Source: Prorocentrum cordatum (Eukaryota > Sar > Dinophyceae > Prorocentrales > Prorocentraceae). Taken from it: DNA of 37,500 bases. Below are positions 29,527 through 37,500 of the stretch, in pieces (the first letter of the stretch is position 1; every line of letters begins with the position of its first letter). The notes under the pieces were generated by a model, which was given only the letters and a program-made list of their open reading frames with translations, did not search any database and was not told the DNA's origin. Location: the NCBI GenBank assembly GCA_963575745.1, contig CAUYUJ010014616.1, forward strand, positions 601,097 to 638,596, in the 5' to 3' direction. A program made the translations under genes and the position numbers.

Positions 29527-29691
29527 TCTGAGCGTTACGTCGGGCCTGTCCCTCTACAGGGGGAATATTGAAAATAGTCAGAAGACAATGTTTCAATTGT
29601 TTTTGGACTGTTTTGGGGTGTATTTTTGAATATCTTCAACTGTTCCTCCAAAATCCGCCTGTAGGGGGACACGCCCGACCTAATCTTAGCG
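29527..29691 (+). mobile_element. MITE with 8-bp target duplication, copy 3
   Basis: The element 29535-29683 runs from TTACGTCGGGCCTGTCCC to GACACGCCCGACCTAA, flanked by TCTGAGCG (29527-29534) and TCTTAGCG (29684-29691), 7 of 8 identical. Same orientation as the other three copies. Confidence 0.75.
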
Positions 29692-29833
29692 CGTGGATGC
29701 GTTTTTTTCCGCCAGGAGGGTGCTCTTCCGCTGGGAGGGTTAGGGCCAGGCAGACAGGTCGCGGCGGCGATATAGATTAGTTCCGCTCGAGTGCAGTGAA
29801 CGTGGGCGACGCCAACTTCGTTAATTCCATGAG

Positions 29834-29950
29834 GTGTTGGTTGCCGTGCGCCAGCAGCTTGGACTGCTGCGGCTGCCAGCTCGTGCGGGTGTCCATCTTA
29901 TTGCCCCGGGGGTCGGGGCCAACGGCGCTCGGGCTCTGTCTTCCCATCGG
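29834..29950 (+). CDS. Possible exon between MITE copies
   Basis: The frame reads VLVAVRQQLGLLRLPARAGV and HLIAPGVGANGARAL, with GC-rich third positions and an AG upstream. It continues open to a stop near 30037. It may belong to the same transcript as ATG 30103 or to the tentative gene downstream. No family recognised. Confidence 0.25.
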
Positions 29951-30102
29951 GCTCCTCCGCCTCCATCTCCGGAGGGTGATGAAGTGAGGGGCCCCAGGGG
30001 CTTGACTTTTTCAAGGGCACCTACCTCGATCACTTGAGAGTTAGTTGCTCTGTCGTTTCTTCTTCCTGCCGCTGCTGCTCTGCCCGCTGCTACCCCGCCG
30101 CC

Positions 30103-30151
30103 ATGCCTGCCCGAAGGGCGCTGGGGGACCTCGCTCAGAAGGTCCCGAAGC
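30103..30151 (+). CDS. Possible first exon interrupted by a MITE
   Basis: ATG 30103 opens MPARRALGDLAQKVPK and would stop at TAA 30154, which is supplied by the MITE inserted at 30153. GTTAAG at 30152 is a possible donor and AG at 30316 a possible acceptor, which would remove 165 bases and keep frame with a coding-like block from 30317. This reads like a gene start split by an insertion. Confidence 0.3.
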
Positions 30152-30318
30152 GTTAAGTCGGGCCTGTCCCTCTAAAGGAGGAATTTCCAGAAATAGTAAA
30201 AATATAGTCTGCGGACGATCGTTTTGAATTTTTTGCATTTTTGAAATATTTGTGGAGCATGTTTGATGTTTCGTTCAACATCCCCCTGCAGGGGAACATG
30301 CCCGACCGAACCGAAGCG
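30145..30318 (+). mobile_element. MITE with 8-bp target duplication, copy 4
   Basis: The element 30153-30310 runs from TTAAGTCGGGCCTGTCCC to AACATGCCCGACCGAA, flanked by perfect CCGAAGCG copies at 30145-30152 and 30311-30318. It is the cleanest copy. It lies where an open frame starting at 30103 meets a GC-rich coding-like block. Confidence 0.8.
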
Positions 30319-30690
30319 CCGAGAGGCGCCTCCACCGCGCCCTCCTCCACCAGCTCGCTTCCACCGCTTCCTTCGACCACGGCCGCCACCGTGCCGCACA
30401 CCTCGGAGGCGGCCGCGGCCTCCGCGCGTCGCGCGCTCGCTCCCGCTCCGTGGACCTCGCGCCCTGCAGGGCACCCGCCACGCTGCCGGCCGCCGCCGCA
30501 GAGGCCGCCGAGCGAGCCTCGCCGCCGGGTTTGCCGAGGCGCCGGCCTCGGCCACGCCGAGCGGAGGCGGGACCCGGTGCAGCGGCAGGTCAGCGACGAC
30601 GTGGGCCAGGGGCTCCGCGCGGAGCCCGGCGAGGTGCGCGCGCTCTCGGCGCCGAGCGCCGCGGGGGGGGCGGCCTCGGAGCAGCCGAGT
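30317..30690 (+). CDS. GC-rich coding-like block
   Basis: Very GC-rich. One frame has GC-rich third positions at 30317-30450 (Ala/Ser/Thr/Pro-rich) and again at 30555-30690 (DPVQRQVSDDVGQGLRAEPG ...). A second frame takes over at 30450-30540 (VDLAPCRAPATLPAAAAEAA). So the block is probably coding but has indels or a small intron. It runs into a GTC/CGT repeat. The protein is not recognised. Confidence 0.35.
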
Positions 30691-30769
30691 CGTCGTCGAG
30701 TCGTCGAGTCGTCGTCGAGTCGCCACCGCCGTTCACGGCGTCGGGCGTCTCCGACGTTGTCGTCGTAGA

Positions 30770-30851
<82 letters not shown>

Positions 30852-30862
30852 TCGTCGAAGCG
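30680..30862. repeat. (CGT)n array
   Basis: GTCGTCGAGTC units pass into about 30 perfect CGT triplets (30766-30855). Poly-Ser, poly-Val and poly-Thr frames are repeat artefacts. Confidence 0.95.
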
Positions 30863-30912
30863 TCGACCTCCCCCCTCGTCTCATCTCGTCTCCCTCGTCC
30901 TCCTGCCCCACG

Positions 30913-31140
30913 ATGACGGGGCAAGGAACGGAGCAGGAGAAGGACAAGGCGGCGGGAAGAGGGAGGAAGGAGCTTAGGAAGGAGGCAGACGCCACGGGGC
31001 TTGTCCCAGTACCTGATAGACCGCGACTGACGGAGGAACAAGACGAGGATGAGTGGAACAAAAGGCACCATACGCACATTCCCCACCGAGCAAATAAGCC
31101 CAGCCCCAAGATCATGTGTACGCTCATGGCGGCATATTGA
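30913..31140 (+). CDS. Small open frame, doubtful
   Basis: A 75-codon frame from ATG: MTGQGTEQEKDKAAGRGRKE, then Glu/Asp-rich text and a tail IMCTLMAAY. No motif, no clear junctions, moderate codon bias. It may be chance. Confidence 0.15.
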   Translation: MTGQGTEQEKDKAAGRGRKELRKEADATGLVPVPDRPRLTEEQDEDEWNKRHHTHIPHRANKPSPKIMCTLMAAY

Positions 31141-31335
31141 AACCATATGTATACGCATGCATGCCTGCGGGTAAAGTATCCTGCAGGAGACATTCCCCTC
31201 AATCCTCTTTCCTCTCTCCTCCTTCTCTTTCTCACCGTCTTCCTCTTTGCTCCGTCCCTTGCTCCTCCATCCTCTTTCCTCCTCCATCCTCGTCCCTCCT
31301 CCTACCCCTCCCCCCTCGTTCCTCCTGGGGCGGAG

Positions 31336-31459
31336 GGGGAAGAGCTGACTCCGGCCGTGCGTCGGGGCGCCGTGCTCTGCCCGCGCGAGAGAGGTGGTCG
31401 GGGAGCTGTCGGTTCTCATCGACCGCCCCATCCCCGCGGCCTACCGCTGCGCGACCAAG
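31336..31459 (+). CDS. Exon piece 1 of the tentative gene
   Basis: Begins after a pyrimidine-rich tract and GGCGGAG acceptor. GEELTPAVRRGAVLCPRE in one frame, then after the GAGAGAG run VVGELSVLIDRPIPAAYRC and ATK in another. The likely cause is a slip in the GA run. A GC donor follows AAG 31459. Confidence 0.45.
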
Positions 31460-32893
31460 GCCCCGCAGGGCCACAGGGGGGGGGGGGGGGGGGGCGAGGG
31501 CACATGGGGGGTGGGGGGAACAGAGAGGACGAGGAAGGAGGGAGGAAGAAGGCAGGAGGGGGAGGGAGGAGGAGGAAGGTGGAGGAAGGTGGAGGGAGGG
31601 AGGGAGGAAGGGAGGGAGGAGGAGGAGGAGGAGGAGGAGAAGGAGGAGGAGGAGGAGGTGGAGGGGGAGGAGGGGAGCTTTCCCAAAAGGCTTCATCGGC
31701 GCAACGATGCCGAGAGTACTGAGGCGCTCGGGGGCCAAACCGCCACAACCATTGATACTGTTGACGCTGCCACCACAATCAAGACTGCACCAGCATGCCA
31801 CCATAGCCACCACCATCTTGCCTCCTTGCCACTACCATTACCACGACCGTTCTACCCAGCAGATTCCCCCCCTCATCGTTCCTCCTGCTCCTCCCCACCT
31901 TCCCTTCCCTCGTCCCCATCCTCCCTCCCTCCCTCCCCTTGTCCAGCTCCTCCGCTGCATCACTCCCTCCCCTCCTCCCTCCCTCTCCCCCTCCCCTCTC
32001 CAGCTCCTCCCTCCCTCTCCTCCCTCCCCTTCTCCAGCTCCTCCGCTGCCTCCTGCCTCCTCCCGCCCGCTCCTCCGCTGCCTCCTGCCTGGCCGGCGAC
32101 TGCGGGGGAGGAGCTCGGAGCGCGCGCCCCGCCCAGTGCCGCTTCGCGGCGCTCCCGCGCGACACGGCCCAGAAGCTCTTCCAGCTGTGCCCCAGGACGT
32201 GGTGCCTGAGGCGCCCGGGCGGCCGCCGCGGAAGGGCGAGGAGCGAGGAGGAGGAGGAGGAGGAGGAGGAGGAGGAGGAGGGGGAGGAGGAGGGCGGAGG
32301 AGGAGGAGGAGGAGGAGGAGGAGGAGGAGGAGGAGCGAGGAGGAGGAGGAGGAGGAGGAGGAGGAGGAGGAGGAGCAGCGTAAACCCAAGACTCATCAAC
32401 GGTACGGCGATCAACCCTCCCTCCAAGCTCCCTCGTCTCAGGGTCCTGGAAGGCTTCACTGCGGGAAGTGCCCCGTTGGAAGACAAGCGTCTGAAGATCC
32501 TGAACTGCGCCAGGACACCATTCCTGGGACTTCAGCGCCACGCATCACCGTGACTGTTGCGTTTTGGCGATCCTGAACCGTGCCAGAATTTCATTCCTGG
32601 GGTATCCAGCACCACGAATTGTCATACTTGGGGCGCCCTGGCGATCCGACCTCGTGCCAATACGTCGTTTCTGGGACGCTAGCCCTGGGAATCCTTGAAA
32701 CTGCTGTGGTCTCTGAATAGCGAAAGTGCGCGGAGCCTGGGCGAGAGCCAAGGAACCGGCCTTCCATGCGCGGCGCTAAGCGATAGTGAGTGCGATGATA
32801 ATTGTGATCGTCTTGTTGCTGACGATGCTGATGCTGGTGCTGATGCAGATGATCAGGATGATGATGACGATGATGATGGTGGTGATGATGATT

Positions 32894-32951
<58 letters not shown>

Positions 32952-33346
32952 CGATGACGATGACGATGACCAGGAGGAGGAAGAAGAGCAAGAGGATGAG
33001 GAGGAGGAAGAGGAGGAGTAAGATCAGGAGTATGATGGTGAGGAGGAGGAGGAGAAGGAGGAAGAGCGCGAAGAGAGTGAGGGGAAGGCGAAGGAGGAGG
33101 GGAGGGAGGAGGGACGGGCGAAGGAGGAGAGGCGGAAGAAGGGGGGGGACAGCAAAGAGGAGGACAGGGAGGGAAGAGCAGAAGCAGGAGGAGGAGGATG
33201 TGCAGGATGATGATGCAGATGTTGATGGTGATGGTGATGATGCTGATGATGATGACGATGATGATAATGAGGAGGAGGATAAGGATGAGGATGAGGATGA
33301 TGTTGATGATGATGCTGATGATGATGCTGATGATGATGCGAACAGT

Positions 33347-33391
<45 letters not shown>

Positions 33392-36197
33392 CTGATGATG
33401 AGGATGCTAATGATGATCATGACGATGCTGATGTTGATGTTGATGCTGATGATGATGCTGATGATGATGCTGATGCTGATGCTGCTGATGATGATGCTGA
33501 TGATGATGATGATGATGCTGCTGCTGATGCTGATGCTGATGCTGATGCTGATGCTGATGCTGATGCTGATGCTGATAGTGAGGAGGAGGAAGAGGAGGAG
33601 GGGGAGAAAGGGGAGTAGAGGGGGAGGGGAGGGGCGAGGTGCAGGCAAAGGGGTAGGAGGCGGAGGAGGAGAAGGACAAGGAGAAGGGCCTGCGCCTTCT
33701 CCTCCGCAGAGCTCCCGCCTCTGCCCCGTCCTCCGCCTGCACCGCGGGCGGGGGACGGGGCGGTGCTGGGGCAGGCGGAGGACAGCGGCGGGTGTCCGGA
33801 GAACCCCGCTGGGCTCCAAGGCCTTCGCTTGGACCCAGACTCTGGGGGCGTGGGCCTGAAGGTCCCCCAAGTCAGAGAGCCCCTTTCCCGTCACTCCTCC
33901 TCCTCCTCCTCCGTCCTCGTTTCCTTCTTCCCCTCCTCGTCCTCATCCGCGTCCTCCTTCTTTCGTCGCGCGCGGAGGGAGGGAGGGAGGGAGGGAGGGA
34001 GGGAGGGAGGGAGGGAGGGAGGGAGGGAAGAGGAGGAGGAGGAGGAGTAAGAGGAGGAGGAGGAGGAGGAGGAGGAGGAGGAGGAGGCGCATGATACACC
34101 AAAGTCCCCAAGTTCTGGAGCCCGCTGCATCTGACCTACCCATCGCTCAAGGCGCGCGACGGTATGTGTTCCTCCCGCCTCACACAATTTCGGTTAAACG
34201 TTTAGCAAGGTATGATCTGCGGTTCCACGTTTCGCTCACTGAGTTGTGTTGGCGATGCGGTGTCCGCTCCATCCTTCACCCACCCCTCAAAAGTATGCTT
34301 CAAAACACACCGAATCGCACAGGCTCTGCCCCAATGACCCCAGAACCTAGAGCTCTTGGCCCTATCCCCGTGACCAGCCTAGCGCCGTCAGCTGTTTTTC
34401 GATTGGCCCCGAAAGTGGCTGCCCGTGGCGCACACGGGACAAGATACGCCCGTCGTGAGTTTGTTCGGCGGATGTTTGCGTCTGGCTCCGCGCGGAGCGT
34501 GTTCCTGAGGAGCCGATGCCCCAGGGCTCCAGGGAGGCAGTGGATATGGATGCTCCTTTGGGGGCCCTGGGGTCCAAAGATGTTGGTATCCGCTGCCTCC
34601 CAGGGTCCTGGCGGGCGCGATCCTCCGACCCCGTGTGCTCGGAACCCATCTAGGAGGAGCGGGAGGAGGAGGAGGAGGAGGAGGAGGAGGAGGAGGAGGA
34701 AGCGGAGGAGGAGGAGGAGGATGAGGAGGAAGCGGAGGAGGTGGAGGAGAAGGAGGGGAAGGGGGAGGAGGAGGAGGAGGAGGAGGAGGAGGAGGAGGAG
34801 GAAGAAGAGGAGGAGGAGGAGGAGGACCAGTGGAAACTCAAGAGTCATCAACGATGTTGGAATTAACCCTCCCCCCAAGCTCCCTCTTCATAGGCCCCCA
34901 CAACGGTTCATCTTCATTGAGGAAGCTGCCTCGTTGTAAGACAACAATTTGAAGATCCTGAAGCATGCCAAAGCATTGTTCTCGGGATGTCAACGCCACG
35001 TATCAACCTGACTGCTGCGTCTTGACGATCCACAATCACGTCAGAACGCCGTTTTTGAGACTTCAACACGGCGAATCAACATAACTGTTGCGCCCGCATA
35101 ATCCTGACCTTCCAAAACACCATTTCCGGTGATCATGGGAATCCGTGAAACCCTTGCACATTTAAGGAACAAGTGTACGCGGCGCTGAGGCGAGAGCCAC
35201 ATTTTGAAAAGGAATCGCCCTCAATCCGCGAAGCTCTTGCATTTTTTGTTACAAAAAAGAAAGAAAAACGAATGTGCGTGGTGCTAAGGCGAGAGCCACA
35301 TGTTGAAAACCACCCGCCCTCAATCCGTGAAACTCTTGCAAGTGTTTGAGACGAATGCGCGCGGCGCTAAGGCGAGAGCCACATTTTGAAAACCACCCGC
35401 CCTCAATCCGTGAAACTCTTTGCAATTGTTTAAGACGAGTGTGCGCGGCGCTAAGGAGAGAGCCACATTTTGAAAACCACCCGCCCTCAATCCGTGAAGC
35501 TCTTGCATTTGTTTTTAAACGAATGTGCCCGGCGCTGAGGCGAGAGCCACATTTTGAAAGCGACCCGCCCTCCATCTGTGAAACTGTTCTCTTTTTTTTA
35601 ACGTCAGAGTCATAAAGGGTGAGGAAGTCTCAGGCGAAACGGCCAGCCCGCCCTAAAAATTGGCCTCGGGGTGCGACAGGGAGGAGTTATCTATAAGGAG
35701 AAGGACTGGAGGAGGGGGAGGAGGAGCAGGAGGAGGAGGAGGAGGAGGAGGAGGAGGAGGAGGAGGAGGAGGGAGGAAGAGGAGGAGGACGAGGAGGAGG
35801 AGGAGCGGAGGAGGAGGAGGAGGAGGGGGATGATGATGATATGATGATGATGATGATTGATGATGAGATGATGATGATGATGATGATGATGAGGAGGAGG
35901 AGGAGGAGGAGGAGGAGGAGGAGGAGGAGGAGGAGGAGGAGGAGGAGGAGGAGGAGGACGAGGAGGAGGAGGAGGAGGAGGAGGAGGAGGAGGGCATCGG
36001 CTCCCCATGGCGGTGGACGTGCACAGTCCTCGAGCCTCGGAGACCTGGGCGGCCCCCCTCCCCGTGCCCGCGGCAGGCTGCTCCACCTCGTGGCCGCCCG
36101 CACCTCCGGCTGGCTCCACCGCGTGGACGCTGCGCTGGACTGGCTGCCAGTGGAGGGCGGCAGGCGGGCGCCGGCCCTGCAGCCCCGCGGTCCCTGA
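31336..36197 (+). CDS. Tentative multi-exon gene, unknown protein
   Basis: Five plus-strand exon-like pieces with GC-rich third positions: 31336-31459, 32137 to about 32225, 33710-33870, 34113-34161 and 36043-36197 (stop TGA 36195-36197). They read GEELTPAVRRGAVLCPRE / VVGELSVLIDRPIPAAYRC; CRFAALPRDTAQKLFQLC; AVLGQAEDSGGCPENPAGLQ; FWSPLHLTYPSLKARD; and DLGGPPPRARGRLLHLVAAR with WLHRVDAALDWLPVEGG. Junction phases agree for pieces 1-2 (GC-AG), 3-4 (GT-AG) and 4-5 (GT-AG); the 2-3 join is weak. A 4-base AGAG slip at 31390-31393 breaks piece 1. The proposed introns hold two composite repeat copies and GAT/GGA arrays. It may be two genes. No family recognised; the 5' end may lie in the GC-rich block at 30317-30690. 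Confidence 0.4.
32137..32225 (+). CDS. Exon piece 2 of the tentative gene
   Basis: After a CCCGCCCAG acceptor: CRFAALPRDTAQKLFQLC then PRTWCLRRPGG, with three Cys and strong third-position bias. The end is lost in a GGA tract beginning near 32235. Confidence 0.45.
32235..32380. repeat. (GGA)n block heading composite repeat copy 1
   Basis: About 145 bases of GGA with single-base interruptions, ending at the start of the 390-base non-simple part of the composite repeat. The same GGA-then-unique order occurs at 34660-34826. Confidence 0.9.
32376..32765 (+). repeat. Composite repeat, copy 1
   Basis: Aligns over about 390 bases with 34827-35215. Shared landmarks are AAGACTCATCAACG / AAGAGTCATCAACG, CCAAGCTCCCTC, and a 73-bp tandem unit starting GATCC at 32496, 32569 and 32643. 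The right end resembles one 84-bp unit (GTGCGCGGAGCCTGGGCGAG). No protein motif is visible. Confidence 0.75.
32810..33600. repeat. (GAT)n and (GGA)n arrays
   Basis: GATGATG triplets at 32835-32950 and 33205-33580 (with GCT-containing variants), separated by GGA/GAA-rich DNA (32975-33190). The long poly-Met, poly-Asp and poly-Ile open frames on both strands are artefacts. 33600-33700 is purine-rich. Confidence 0.9.
33710..33870 (+). CDS. Exon piece 3 of the tentative gene
   Basis: After CTCCTCCGCAG: ELPPLPRPPPAPRAGDG, then AVLGQAEDSGGCPENPAGLQ and LDPDSGGVGLKVPQ. The GTCAGA donor at 33871 leaves phase 0. Confidence 0.5.
33871..34112 (+). other. GT-AG intron with CT and GGA tracts
   Basis: A 242-nt intron with a canonical donor. 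GTCCCC(C)AAGT lies at both ends (33862 and 34104), which suggests a target duplication of about 10 bases. The inside is CT-rich (33895-33960), then a (GGGA)n block (33977-34028) and a GGA block to about 34087. Confidence 0.55.
34113..34161 (+). CDS. Exon piece 4 of the tentative gene
   Basis: A 49-nt exon FWSPLHLTYPSLKARD with a textbook GTATGT donor at 34162 (phase 1). The next phase-compatible coding is at 36043; further exons could lie between, but none was recognised. Confidence 0.5.
34180..34640. other. No gene seen
   Basis: Non-repetitive DNA inside the proposed long intron. Open frames are short and unmotivated. Confidence 0.3.
34655..34826. repeat. (GGA)n block heading composite repeat copy 2
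   Basis: About 170 bases of GGA/GAA/GGC triplets directly upstream of the second composite repeat copy. Confidence 0.9.
34827..35605 (+). repeat. Composite repeat, copy 2, with expanded 84-bp units
   Basis: The first 390 bases match copy 1, including three 73-bp units (starts at 34954, 35027 and about 35100). Then five units of about 84 bp follow (starts at 35179, 35276, 35359, 35443 and 35527). They are built on GCGCGGCGCTAAGGCGAGAG, CCACATTTTGAAAA, CCCGCCCTCAATCCGTGAA and CTCTTGCA. Unit 1 is longer because of an A-rich insertion. Copy 1 has only one such unit. Confidence 0.85.
35695..35998. repeat. (GGA)n and (GAT)n arrays
   Basis: GGA block, a 60-base GAT block (35828-35892), then a second GGA block ending just before the last exon piece. 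These are simple-sequence frames only. Confidence 0.95.
36043..36197 (+). CDS. Last exon piece of the tentative gene
   Basis: DLGGPPPRARGRLLHLVAAR, then TSGWLHRVDAALDWLPVEGG and a basic/Pro-rich tail to TGA 36195-36197. Strong third-position bias. The acceptor GGAG|AC at 36042 is the one that fits phase 1; an upstream start is possible. Confidence 0.45.
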
Positions 36198-36850
36198 GGT
36201 CCTTTAGGTCCTGGCGCGGCCATTGCAAGACACAGCGGCAGGTTGACCGGTGTCGGGCCCCGGGGCCCTCGCAGATGGATCCTGTCAGAAAAGCAGCGCA
36301 GGATGATGGGGTCCTGGGGCTCTGGAGGTGATTTTTGTTCGATGTTGTTCTTGTTCTTGCAACGTCATGACGATCTGAGGGGTAGGCGAGGGCGGGGAGG
36401 AGACGGGAGGGCGGGGGGGGGGGGGAAGCTGGGTGCGCTGGCGCCATCTTATCCTTTCCCACGGCGTTGATGTTTCCTCGCTCCGCGGACGCGGGTCAGA
36501 GCGGACCTGGAGCTCGTGAGAGGATCCCATGGGGAGGGAGGGGGGCGAATGGGAGGGGGGGGGCAGGGGGAGCGGGATGGAGGACCAGGCGGGGTAGTGA
36601 GAGCGACGTCATGGAGGCGCGAGCGCACGCGTCACCAGAAGCCTGGATTGGGGAGGACGGGGCGAGGGGCGGGGAAGGGGAGGGGGAGGAGGGACGGGGA
36701 GGGGGAGGAGGGGGGTGGGAGGGCGGGGAGGAGAAGGGGGGTTGGAGGGCAGGGAGGGGAGAGGGAGGACGGGGGTGGGAGGGCGGGGAGGAGGGACGGG
36801 GAGGGGGAGGGGAAGGGGGGATGCGCACTGGGAGTTTGAGGAAGTGGATG
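36198..36850. repeat. Purine-rich 3' flank
   Basis: 36200-36400 is mixed. 36400-36830 is G/A-rich, with repeats of GGGAGGGCGGGGAGGAG (for example 36716, 36776). No supported gene. Confidence 0.6.
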
Positions 36851-37216
36851 TTGCAGGAACGGGGGCGAGGTGGGGGGGGGTCGACTTTTCAGCTGTTCTG
36901 GCCGCGCCCGCACGGCAATCTTCATCCTCTTCGAATCTCGGGTCAGCCCACTGCATTTGAACAGTGCGGGCTCGTTTTTTTTCTAAACCCCGAGTTTCTC
37001 GGCTCTGTCTCGTGGAAGAATGAGGGGGGGAGGGAGAGAAAGAGAGAGAGAGAGAGAGAAAAAAAAAAGAGAAAGAGACGCAGTAGCTCGTCATGCTGCA
37101 TCTCCCCTCTCTGGTTCGGTCCTTCTCTCCCTCCCCCTTCTCTCCGTCCTGGCCGGCTGGCTTCTGCTTGAGCTGCTTCCGACCACGCTCGCAGGACAAG
37201 GTTTTTCTCTTCGATC
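36850..37216. other. No gene seen
   Basis: Mixed DNA with a (GA)n tract at 37035-37060. The phrase GGTCAGCCC(A/G)CTGCA occurs at 36941 and again at 37391, and GTGCGGGC near 36964 and 37481, hinting at a partial duplication around the 165-bp element. Confidence 0.35.
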
Positions 37217-37381
37217 GGGTGTTGCTAGAAGTGCTCATGGCCCAAGGTACCCCCAGCCTTCCGCGCCATGTTGGAGCCCCTGGGGCCCTCTGGGCCTCGT
37301 GAGGGGTGTCCTGGAGGCCGTCTGGGCCACCCCGAAAATCCTAGGGGTACCTTGGGCCAGGGGGTACTTCTAGCAACACCC
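37217..37381. mobile_element. 165-bp inverted-repeat element, copy B
   Basis: Identical in length to copy A (21600-21764). The left end GGGTGTTGCTAGAAGTGC and right end TACTTCTAGCAACACCC are inverted, with GGCCCAAGGTACCCC / GGGGTACCTTGGGCC inside. The inverted repeat extends a further 7-8 bases outwards (TTCGATC / GATTCGAA). Central GCCTCGTGAGGGGTG is shared with copy A. Non-coding. Confidence 0.7.
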
Positions 37382-37500
37382 GATTCGAAGGTCAGCCCGC
37401 TGCAGAACAGTTCAGGAGGGGAGAAACCACACAGACAACAGCAATCGTCGATCCCCAGTGTCCTTGGGCACCTTCAACAGTGCGGGCGGGCTCGCTTTGG

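Noticed and set aside
32786-33894. Poly-Met, poly-Asp and poly-Ile open frames of more than 350 codons on both strands
   Set aside because: Artefacts of GAT/TGA triplet arrays; both strands are open simultaneously with no non-repeat motif.
35179-35605. CRISPR-like array (regular direct repeats)
   Set aside because: The units are about 84 bp with homology along their full length, not short identical repeats with unique spacers, and the context is eukaryotic.

Overview
The window looks like nuclear DNA of a dinoflagellate. Four things support this. Exons join at AG|GC or AG|GA donors as often as at AG|GT. Short direct repeats flank many introns. Microsatellites and minisatellites are very dense, with sense-strand GGA tracts inside introns. 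The recognisable proteins are a diverged C5 cytosine methyltransferase-like protein of the kind expanded in dinoflagellates and a Helitron-type replicase fragment. No bacterial, organellar, rRNA, tRNA or CRISPR features are visible. The genus cannot be settled from the sequence.

Layout. 1-3302: a plus-strand DNA methyltransferase-like gene, probably a pseudogene (one in-frame TGA, two frameshifts), with three or four exons. 3303-4776: non-coding, with a (GA)n tract. 4777-13913: a large plus-strand gene of about 12 exons that I do not recognise. It encodes a Cys-rich N-terminal segment, long helical segments and a basic C-terminal tail. Its introns carry (CT)n, CTATG and GGA repeats. Seven junctions are fixed by reading-frame phase at both ends and by shared bases; a strong hairpin follows the stop codon. 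13970-19930: purine-rich, G-rich, CATA, ATC and GGGCTATA repeat fields with no convincing gene. 20000-23850: scattered exon-like pieces, a 165-bp element with long terminal inverted repeats, and a (GAC)n array. 24065-25250: a repeat carrying a nested TA-flanked MITE, plus one copy of a second MITE family with 8-bp target duplications. 25834-27323, minus strand: a broken Helitron replicase. 27980-29040: degenerate G-rich repeats and CATA arrays. 29286-30318: three more copies of the 8-bp-duplication MITE family. 30310-36197: a GC-rich coding-like block and a tentative plus-strand multi-exon gene. Its proposed introns hold two copies of a composite (GGA)n + 73-bp + 84-bp repeat and long GAT arrays. 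36200-37500: purine-rich DNA and a second copy of the 165-bp element.

No operon or pathway is implied; the recognisable genes are unrelated to each other. The common theme is repeat-driven intron structure: MITE-like insertions with target duplications lie beside introns whose ends carry short direct repeats, which fits intron gain by transposable elements (introners). Reading frames are broken at several places in otherwise gene-like exons, so either pseudogene decay or assembly indels (often near homopolymers) must be kept in mind for every gene model.
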